From: Pseudoduganella namucuonensis
GTDB taxonomy: Bacteria; Pseudomonadota; Gammaproteobacteria; Burkholderiales; Burkholderiaceae_D
DNA: 64,000 nt
Direction of reading: 5' to 3'
Assembly (NCBI RefSeq): GCF_900116645.1
Contig: NZ_FPBO01000003.1
Coordinates: 62,001 to 126,000 of the forward strand
Position 1 is the first letter of the stretch. Every line of letters starts with the position of its first letter. Position numbers and translations under genes: made by a program. The notes beneath the pieces were generated by a model that made no database searches, was not told where the DNA came from, and worked only from the letters and a program-made list of their open reading frames with translations. This document shows, one piece after another, positions 57,512 through 64,000 of the stretch.

Positions 57512-60500
57512 TCAGGCGCCGAGGGTCATCAGGCTGGCGTTGCCGCCGGCGGCGGTGGTGTTGACGCACACGGCCCGCTCGGCCACCAGGCGCCACAGCG
57601 GGATGGCGCCACTTTCATCCGTTTCGATCACGCCCACCAGCGCGCCGTCACGCGCGGCCAGCTGTTCGCGCACCGACGCGGCCAGCGACGACTCGATCAG
57701 GGCGATCTGGAATTCACCCGTGTGGCCGTCCAGGCCGCCCACCACCTGGATGCGTTCCTTGACGGCCGCGGGCAGGTCGGCTGGCACCAGCTCGGGCGCC
57801 GGCGCGACGATCACGGCCTTGTTGCCGGTCGCCAGCACGGCGGCCAGCTGGTTCAGCAGCACTTCCCGCGTCGCCGCCATGCAGACCACCGCGCCGCGCG
57901 CGGCGAAGCTCAAGGTGTTGCGCTCGCCCGTCGGGCCCGGCAGGGTGATGGTGCTGCCCAGCGTGGTGCTATGGGCGTACTGGCCGGCCAACGACACCAC
58001 GCGCCGCAGGCCCTTGGCCTCGGCCCAGCTTTCCAGCGCGTCCAGCGCCGGGGTGGCCAGACGCTGGTGCTTGGCCAGGACGGCGGCGTTGCGCCGCAGC
58101 CGCCTCAGGTACAGCGGACCGCCCGCTTTCGGGCCGGTGCCGGACTTGCCCTCGCCGCCGAAGGGCTGCACGCCGACCACGGCGCCAACGATGTTGCGGT
58201 TGACGTAGATGTTGCCGACGTGCGCGCGCGAGACGATGAAATCGATGGTTTCGTCGATGCGCGAGTGCACGCCCAGGGTCAGGCCGTAGCCGCTGGCGTT
58301 GATCTGGCCGACGATCTTGCCCAGGTCGGCGCGCTTGTAGCGGATCACGTGCATCACGGGGCCGAACACTTCCTTGCTCAGCTCGTCCAGCGAGCGGATC
58401 TCCAGCACGGTCGGCGGCACGAAGGTGCCGGACGCGGCCGCGGGCAGCCGCAGCGAGTGGTGCGCCAGCGCCGTCTTCTTCATCTTTTCGATGTGCGCCA
58501 GCAGGTTTTGCTGCGCCTCGGCGTCGATCACGGGGCCGATGTCGGTCACCAGGCGGTCCGGCGTGCCGATGTTGAGCTCGCCCATCGCGCCTTTCAACAT
58601 GGCGATGGTCTTGTCGGCGATGTCTTCCTGCAGGAACAGCACGCGCAGCGCGGAGCAGCGCTGGCCCGCGCTGTCGAAGGCGGACGAGATGGCGTCCTGC
58701 ACCACTTGCTCGGGCAGGGCGGAGGAGTCGACGATCATCGCGTTCTGGCCGCCGGTCTCGGCGATCAGCGGGATGTCGGCGCCCTCGGCGGCCGCGCGCT
58801 TGGCCAGCGTGCGGTTGATCAGTTGCGCGACCTCGGTGGAGCCGGTGAAGATCACGCCCTTGACGCGGGCGTCGTTGCACAGGCCGGCGCCGACCACGTC
58901 GCCGCGGCCCGGCAGGAATTGCAGCGCGGCGCGCGGCACGCCGGCCTCGTGCATCAGTTGCACGGCGCGGTGGGCGATCAGCGGCGTCTGCTCGGCAGGC
59001 TTGGCCAGCACCACGTTGCCGGCGGCCAGCGCCGCCGCGGCCTGGCCGGTGAAGATGGCCAGCGGGAAGTTCCACGGGCTGATGCACGTGACCGGACCGA
59101 GCGCCAGGGTCGCGCCCTGCGCCCCGGCCTCGCCGCGGACCTGCGCCGCGTAGTAGCGCAGGAAGTCGACCGCCTCGCGGATCTCGGCGATGGCGTTCGG
59201 CAGCGACTTGCCCGCCTCGCGGATGGCCAGCGCCATCAGTTCCAGCTTGTGCGTCTCGAACAGGTCGGCCGCGCGCGTCAGCGTGGCGGCGCGGTCCGAC
59301 GGCGCCGTGGCCTGCCACTCGGCGGCGTAGGCACTGGCGTTGGCCAGCGCCTGGTCGACGTCGGCGGCGGTCGCCTCGGTGACTTGGCCGACGATGTCGC
59401 CGTGCTCGGCGGGGTTGACCACGGCCTGCGGGGGCTGGCCCGCGGTCGGCGCCCCCGCCAGCAGCGGACCCGCGGTCCAGGCGCGCGGCTCGGCCAGCAC
59501 GCCGGACACGACGCGCAGCACTTCCTCGTTCGACAGATCCAGGCCGGAAGAGTTCCGGCGCTCGGCGCCGAACATGTCCATCGGCAGCGGAATCGCGGGG
59601 TGCGGCAGTCCGCCCTGTTCGCGCGCGGCCGCGACCGGGTTCTTGATCAGCGATTCGATGGGGATGGCCTCGTCGACGATCTGGTTCACGAACGAGGAGT
59701 TGGCGCCGTTTTCCAGCAGGCGGCGCACCAGGTAGGCCAGCAGCGTCTCATGCGAGCCGACCGGGGCGTAGATGCGGCAGGCCTTGTCCAGGTTGTCCTT
59801 GCCCACCACCTGGTCGTACAGCGACTCGCCCATGCCGTGCAGGCACTGGAATTCGTAGTTGTCTACGCCGTCGCGCTTGGCCCAGGTGTGGATGGTGGCC
59901 AGGGTCTGCGCGTTGTGGGTGGCGAACTGGGGATAGATGACGTCGGTGGCGGCCAGCAGTTTTTGCGCGCACACCAGGTAGGACACGTCCGTGTAGACCT
60001 TGCGCGTGTAGACCGGATAGCCGGGCATGCCGTCCACCTGGGCGCGCTTGATCTCGGCGTCCCAGTAGGCGCCCTTGACCAGGCGCACCATGATCTTGCG
60101 GCCGCTGCGGCGGCACAGGTCGACCAGGTAGTCGATCACGAACGGGCAGCGCTTCTGGTAGGCCTGCACCACGAAGCCGATGCCGTCGAAACCGGCCAGC
60201 TCGGGATCGAAGGCCATCGCCTCCATCAGGTCCAGCGACAGTTCCAGGCGGTCGGCCTCCTCGGCGTCAATGTTCAGGCCGATGTCGTACCGCTTGGCCA
60301 GCAGCGCCAGCGCGGTCAGCCGCGGCAGCAACTCGTCCATCACGCGGGCGCGCTGGGCGCGCGAGTAGCGCGGGTGCAGGGCGGAAAGCTTGACCGAAAT
60401 GCCGGGGCCGTCCTTGATGCCGCGGCCGTTGGCGGCGCGGCCGATGGCGTGGATCGCCTTCTCGTAGGCGTCGTAGTATTTGGCGGCGTCCTCCCCGGTC

Positions 60501-61156
60501 AGCGCGGCCTCGCCCAGCATGTCGTAGGAATAGCGGTAGCCGCGCGCCTCGTTGGGCTGGCCGTTCTTGATCGCCTCGGCGATGGTCTGGCCGGTGACGA
60601 ACTGGTTGCCCAGCATGCGCATGGCCAGGTCCACGCCCTTGCGGATCAGCGGTTCGCCGCCCTTGGCGATCAGGCGGGTGATGGCCGAGCCCAGGCCCTC
60701 CTCGCTGCTCGAGCCGACCAGCTTGCCGGTCACCAGCAGGCCCCAGGTGGCCGCGTTGACGAACATCGACGGCGACTCGCCCAGGTGCTTGCGCCAGTCG
60801 CCCTTGCTGATCTTGTCGGCGATGAGGCGGTCGGCGGTGGCCGCGTCCGGAATGCGCAGCAGCGCCTCGGCCAGGCACATCAGCGCCACGCCCTCCTCGG
60901 ACGACAGCGAGAACTCGTGCATCAGCGCGTCCACGCCGGAGGCGCGGGTGCGCTCCTTGCGCACGGCGGCCACCAGCTTGTGCGCCAGGGCCTGCGATTC
61001 GGCGATCGTGTCGCCCTCGCGCACCTGTTCCAGCAGCCATTGCACGGCGCCGGCCTCGTCGCGGCGGTAGGCCGCCGTGACGGCCGCGCGCAGCGGGCTC
61101 GGGTCGCGCAGGACTTCGGCTTCAAGGGAGGAGAACGGGGTGGCGGCTGCGGGCAT
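57512..61156 (-). CDS. putA: Bifunctional proline dehydrogenase/L-glutamate gamma-semialdehyde dehydrogenase
   Basis: 1214 residues. N-terminal FAD-dependent proline dehydrogenase (~80-520, SVKLSALHPRYSRAQ; MVRLVKGAYWDAEIKRAQ), P5C dehydrogenase (~600-1020; FDSAGQRCSALR with the catalytic Cys) and a C-terminal ALDH-like fold (~1060-1214). There is no ribbon-helix-helix DNA-binding domain at the start (MPAAATPFSSLEAEVLRD), so this is the type B plan and it is not its own repressor. It converts proline to glutamate via P5C. The divergent Lrp-family gene is the probable regulator. Confidence 0.95.
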   Translation of the reverse strand: MPAAATPFSSLEAEVLRDPSPLRAAVTAAYRRDEAGAVQWLLEQVREGDTIAESQALAHKLVAAVRKERTRASGVDALMHEFSLSSEEGVALMCLAEALLRIPDAATADRLIADKISKGDWRKHLGESPSMFVNAATWGLLVTGKLVGSSSEEGLGSAITRLIAKGGEPLIRKGVDLAMRMLGNQFVTGQTIAEAIKNGQPNEARGYRYSYDMLGEAALTGEDAAKYYDAYEKAIHAIGRAANGRGIKDGPGISVKLSALHPRYSRAQRARVMDELLPRLTALALLAKRYDIGLNIDAEEADRLELSLDLMEAMAFDPELAGFDGIGFVVQAYQKRCPFVIDYLVDLCRRSGRKIMVRLVKGAYWDAEIKRAQVDGMPGYPVYTRKVYTDVSYLVCAQKLLAATDVIYPQFATHNAQTLATIHTWAKRDGVDNYEFQCLHGMGESLYDQVVGKDNLDKACRIYAPVGSHETLLAYLVRRLLENGANSSFVNQIVDEAIPIESLIKNPVAAAREQGGLPHPAIPLPMDMFGAERRNSSGLDLSNEEVLRVVSGVLAEPRAWTAGPLLAGAPTAGQPPQAVVNPAEHGDIVGQVTEATAADVDQALANASAYAAEWQATAPSDRAATLTRAADLFETHKLELMALAIREAGKSLPNAIAEIREAVDFLRYYAAQVRGEAGAQGATLALGPVTCISPWNFPLAIFTGQAAAALAAGNVVLAKPAEQTPLIAHRAVQLMHEAGVPRAALQFLPGRGDVVGAGLCNDARVKGVIFTGSTEVAQLINRTLAKRAAAEGADIPLIAETGGQNAMIVDSSALPEQVVQDAISSAFDSAGQRCSALRVLFLQEDIADKTIAMLKGAMGELNIGTPDRLVTDIGPVIDAEAQQNLLAHIEKMKKTALAHHSLRLPAAASGTFVPPTVLEIRSLDELSKEVFGPVMHVIRYKRADLGKIVGQINASGYGLTLGVHSRIDETIDFIVSRAHVGNIYVNRNIVGAVVGVQPFGGEGKSGTGPKAGGPLYLRRLRRNAAVLAKHQRLATPALDALESWAEAKGLRRVVSLAGQYAHSTTLGSTITLPGPTGERNTLSFAARGAVVCMAATREVLLNQLAAVLATGNKAVIVAPAPELVPADLPAAVKERIQVVGGLDGHTGEFQIALIESSLAASVREQLAARDGALVGVIETDESGAIPLWRLVAERAVCVNTTAAGGNASLMTLGA

Positions 61157-61359
61157 GTGGACTCTCTACGGTGGGTAATTGGAAAGCGTCAGTAAAAAAC
61201 GCTCTTCCGGCTTGTGGCTGGAGAGCGTTTTTATCTTGCTGCTTGATGATTCGATTGTAGAGCGAAATTGTCTGGATTAATTCTGGTATTACTTAGGACT
61301 AGCCATACATTGTTTTTGGTGAGAGAATTTGACCAAATATAATTAGAAAGGGGTTATCC

Positions 61360-61815
61360 ATGCTGGACAAAATCAGTAAGAAGATTCTGATGGAATTGCA
61401 GAGCGACGGACGCATCAGCAATGTGGAGCTGGCGGCGCGCGTCAACTTGTCGCCGGCCGCCTGCCTGGAGCGGGTACGCAAATTGCATGAGTCGGGCTAC
61501 ATCATGGGCTACACCGCCCAGCTCAATCCGCAGCTGCTGGACGTGTCGCTGCTCGTGTTCATTGAGGTGGTGCTGGATCGTACCACGCCGGAAGTGTTTG
61601 ATGCGTTTAAACATAGCGTTCAAGTCATTCCCGAGGTGCTGGAGTGCCATATGGTGGCGGGCGGTTTCGACTACCTGGTCAAGGCCCGGGTCAAGGACAT
61701 GGCGGCGTACCGCGAGTTCCTGGGCAAGACACTGCTGCAAAAGGGCGTGCGGGAGACACACACGTACGCGGTCATGGAAGAAGTGAAAAACACGAGCAAG
61801 CTGCCCATCAAGTAG
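61360..61815 (+). CDS. Lrp/AsnC-family regulator, probably of putA (PutR-like)
   Basis: 151 residues. Helix-turn-helix [20 protein letters not shown] then [16 protein letters not shown], and a RAM domain (~65-145) ending [10 protein letters not shown]. Divergent from putA across ~200 bp with AT-rich stretches (CCAAATATAATTAGAAAGG). The Lrp-type PutR activates putA with proline in several proteobacteria; here that is inferred from arrangement. Confidence 0.92.
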   Translation: MLDKISKKILMELQSDGRISNVELAARVNLSPAACLERVRKLHESGYIMGYTAQLNPQLLDVSLLVFIEVVLDRTTPEVFDAFKHSVQVIPEVLECHMVAGGFDYLVKARVKDMAAYREFLGKTLLQKGVRETHTYAVMEEVKNTSKLPIK

Positions 61816-61855
61816 ACGAAGGGACAAGCGAGCCGCTGACGGAGACGGAGGAAGA

Positions 61856-63415
61856 ATGAAGTTGCAGCATAAGCAGGTGCGACAGATTTTGTGGATAACC
61901 GGAGCGACAGCGGCGGGCGCGCTCCTCTCATGGCTGGCCCATCTGGCGTTCGGGGCCGGACCCGGCCCCGTCTGGCAGGCGGCGTTGGCCGCGCTGGTGG
62001 CGGCCTGCGTCGCCAGGCTGGCCGGCCAGGGCGGCGAGACGGACGGCGCGCGCCGCTTCGCGCGGACGGTCAGCGAGGAGATCGACGCCATCATGATCGG
62101 CGCGGCCGAGACCTCGTATTTCGTCGATTCAGTCAAGAAGAAGATCGAAAGCGACGTGCGCACGGCCAGCGAGATCGTCACCAGTTCCGGCCAGAACGCC
62201 CACACCACCGAGAAAATCGCCGCCAACGCCGAGCGCGCCGCCAAGGTCGCCGCCCGCGTGCGCTCCGAGACGGAGGCCGGCCGCGCCGAGGCCGACCAGG
62301 GCCTGGCGCGCATCAGCCGCGCCAGCGACGACGCGCGCCAGGCCGCCGCCGTCATGGCCGACCTGCAGGACAAGGCGCGCCGCATCTACGGCTTCACCGA
62401 GGCCATCACCGAGATCTCCGCGCGCACCAACCTGTTGGCCCTGAACGCCGCGATCGAGGCGGCGCGCGCGGGCGAGCAGGGGCGCGGCTTCGCGGTTGTC
62501 GCGGGCGAGGTGAGACAACTGGCTCAGCGGACCAAGGAAGCCACGGACGAGATCAGCGCCATGGTGCGCGGCATCAACGAGCAGGCGGAGAAGGCCAGCA
62601 AGGGGATGAATTCGCTGTCCGGCGTGGTGGCCGAGGCCGCGAAGAACGTCGAGACGGTGCACGGGCTGCTCAGCAGCATCGAGCAATCGTCGGGCGTGTC
62701 CGAAAACGAGATCGGGCAAATCGCCCGCGCCTCGCGCGAGCATGTCGAAACGACACAGGTGATCGCCGACTCGATTGCTCAAATTCGGGACAGTATGTTG
62801 AGTACCGACGCAGAACTGCCGCGCGCGACCGGATCGGCGATGGCGCTGGCCGAGCGCGCCGAGGTGATCACGGCGGCGCTGGGCGCCTCCGAGGTGCCGA
62901 CCGCGCACGACGAGATACGGATCGCGGCCCAGACCGCGGCGAAGGAGGTCGGCCGCATCTTCGAGGCCGCCATCGCCGCCGGCAGGATATCGCGCGACGC
63001 GCTGTTCGACCGCCGCTACGTGCCCATCCCGGACACCGACCCGCCCAAGCACAGCACGCGTTTCGACGGCTTCACCGACCGCGTGCTGCCCGAGCTGCAG
63101 GAAGGGCTGCTGGCGCGGATGCCGAATCTGGCGTACGCGGGCGCTGTGGACAACAATGGATATTTCCCCACCCACAACAAAAAGTTCTCCCAGCCGCTGA
63201 CGGGCGACTACGACGTCGACATCGTCAACAACCGCACCAAGCGCATCTTCAGCGACCGCACGGGCAAGCGCTGCGGCGCCAACACCCAGCCCTTCCTGCT
63301 GCAGACCTACAAGCGCGACACGGGCGAGGTCATGCACGACCTGTCCGCCCCGATCTACGTGAACGGCCAGCACTGGGGCGGCTTCCGCATCGGCTACCGC
63401 TCCGCCGGCCACTAA
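61856..63415 (+). CDS. Methyl-accepting chemotaxis protein with C-terminal sensor
   Basis: 519 residues. Two closely spaced N-terminal transmembrane segments (~10-30, ~38-55) with hardly any periplasmic part. Coiled-coil methylation helices and the highly conserved tip ([20 protein letters not shown], ~185-204; then [15 protein letters not shown]). After the signalling domain comes a C-terminal domain (~385-519) with [39 protein letters not shown] and [17 protein letters not shown], a Cache-like or similar cytosolic sensor. The ATG follows the Lrp gene by 40 bp. Confidence 0.9.
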   Translation: MKLQHKQVRQILWITGATAAGALLSWLAHLAFGAGPGPVWQAALAALVAACVARLAGQGGETDGARRFARTVSEEIDAIMIGAAETSYFVDSVKKKIESDVRTASEIVTSSGQNAHTTEKIAANAERAAKVAARVRSETEAGRAEADQGLARISRASDDARQAAAVMADLQDKARRIYGFTEAITEISARTNLLALNAAIEAARAGEQGRGFAVVAGEVRQLAQRTKEATDEISAMVRGINEQAEKASKGMNSLSGVVAEAAKNVETVHGLLSSIEQSSGVSENEIGQIARASREHVETTQVIADSIAQIRDSMLSTDAELPRATGSAMALAERAEVITAALGASEVPTAHDEIRIAAQTAAKEVGRIFEAAIAAGRISRDALFDRRYVPIPDTDPPKHSTRFDGFTDRVLPELQEGLLARMPNLAYAGAVDNNGYFPTHNKKFSQPLTGDYDVDIVNNRTKRIFSDRTGKRCGANTQPFLLQTYKRDTGEVMHDLSAPIYVNGQHWGGFRIGYRSAGH

Positions 63416-63416
63416 C

Positions 63417-63503
63417 AAATAGCCCAGGGCGTTTTTTCCCGCACAGAAAAAAGCGCCCAGGGCTATTTTTCCCTCACAGCAATAAGCGCCCAGGGCTATT
63501 TTC
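63417..63503 (+). repeat. Palindrome plus 33-bp direct repeat upstream of the transposase (GCGCCCAGGGCTATTTT)
   Basis: AAATAGCCCAGGGCG (63417-63431) and its exact reverse complement CGCCCAGGGCTATTT (63454-63468) form a long stem with T6/A6 continuing the pairing; a T-run follows. A second copy of the 33-bp downstream unit (63438-63470 versus 63471-63503, four mismatches) repeats it. It works as a terminator for the chemotaxis gene and has the look of a REP/BIME-type unit close to its transposase. Confidence 0.8.
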
Positions 63504-63568
63504 GGGTAAGCAGCTTGATCCTTGCGATAGCGCACAGTTCGCTCGTGAGGGCTGTCTAAGCTGGCGGA

Positions 63569-64000
63569 ATGCCTGCGAACCCTAGAATCCATCCGCCCGG
63601 ATACCCTCTGCACATTGTTCAGCGTGGACACAACCACGCCCCATGCTTTCTCGATGGTGAAGATTTCGATACCTATCTGCGCATGCTGAATGTTGCGTTG
63701 GAAAAGACCGGATGCCGGCTACACGCTTACGTGCTGATGAAAAATCATGTTCACCTCTTGCTGACCCCGTCAGAACCAGGCGCGGTCGCCAAGCTGTTCA
63801 TGTCGCTGGGCGGCTCCTACGTTCCTTACTTCAATCGAAAATATGGTCGCTCCGGCACGTTGTGGGAACGCCGCTACTACTCGTCGGTGATCGACAGTGA
63901 GGAATATCTGCTGTGCTGCTACCGCTACATCGAGATGAACCCGGTGCGCGCCGCCATCGTCGATGATCCCGCCTTCTATCGCTACAGCAGCTACCGCGCG
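63569..64000 (+). CDS. REP-associated tyrosine transposase (RAYT, Y1 family), partial
   Basis: 144 codons to the window edge, in frame and without a stop. MPANPRIHPPGYPLHIVQRG matches the start of RAYT/TnpA_REP proteins. The HUH motif is in VLMKNHVHLLL and the catalytic Tyr region in CCYRYIEMNPVRAAIV. LWERRYYSSVIDSEEYLL is typical. RAYTs are domesticated IS200-like transposases associated with REP palindromes. The C terminus is beyond the window. Confidence 0.9.
   Translation, partial: MPANPRIHPPGYPLHIVQRGHNHAPCFLDGEDFDTYLRMLNVALEKTGCRLHAYVLMKNHVHLLLTPSEPGAVAKLFMSLGGSYVPYFNRKYGRSGTLWERRYYSSVIDSEEYLLCCYRYIEMNPVRAAIVDDPAFYRYSSYRA

Noticed and set aside
57722..61195. 1157-codon open frame on the plus strand
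   Set aside because: Antisense to putA; composition typical of GC-rich shadow frames.

Overview
The window looks like chromosomal DNA of a high-GC betaproteobacterium, most likely family Oxalobacteraceae (Massilia/Duganella-like). This is inferred from the GC-rich coding style, the cbb3 oxidase cluster with assembly genes attached, a DUF2917 protein, a DUF6279-type lipoprotein, type-B-like PutA with a divergent Lrp regulator, and TCAGG-type intergenic palindromes. No 16S or other marker is present, so the family is a best guess. No tRNA, rRNA or CRISPR array was seen.

Layout. 1-8.1 kb: a complete high-affinity cbb3 cytochrome oxidase locus (ccoI-ccoS, FNR-box promoter, ccoN-O-Q-P-G-H). 8.1-17.6 kb: a DUF2892/ECF-sigma pair, a large hybrid histidine kinase, a TonB-dependent receptor, a LysR regulator, a DUF2917 protein and an MFS transporter. 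17.6-21.7 kb: a NifQ-like orphan behind a short coupled leader ORF, then an arsenic operon arsR-arsC-aqpS-arsH-arsN2-arsN1 built around an aquaglyceroporin instead of an efflux pump. 21.8-29.8 kb: a periplasmic binding protein, a MacB-like ABC exporter with a sigma-54 promoter, a XylR-like regulator, an EamA transporter and a LysR regulator.

29.9-47.8 kb is an accessory zone: a tnpB-only IS605-type element, a DUF1080 protein, a TPR/winged-helix regulator with an SDR/AhpD-like pair, a quinol-dependent nitric oxide reductase set between gene remnants, a MarR/CPBP-protease pair, a broken GH27 alpha-galactosidase and an 1883-residue secreted polysaccharide-lyase-like protein with near-identical tandem repeats. 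Pseudogenes and remnants concentrate here.

47.9-64 kb is housekeeping: glmS, an Lrp regulator, glmU, a lipoprotein, rsmD, coaD, a ferredoxin, a chalcone-isomerase-like protein, a LysR regulator, putA with its Lrp regulator, a chemotaxis receptor and the start of a REP-associated transposase. Between the first Lrp gene and a small membrane protein lies the most striking non-coding feature: about 400 bp of DnaA-box-like 9-mers, all in one orientation and phased about every 11-12 bp (50376-50775).

Themes: microaerobic respiration and NO detoxification, arsenic and organoarsenical resistance, polysaccharide use (decaying), and proline catabolism. Three long perfect palindromes sit at gene ends, and a direct-repeat palindrome cluster lies just upstream of the terminal RAYT-like transposase.
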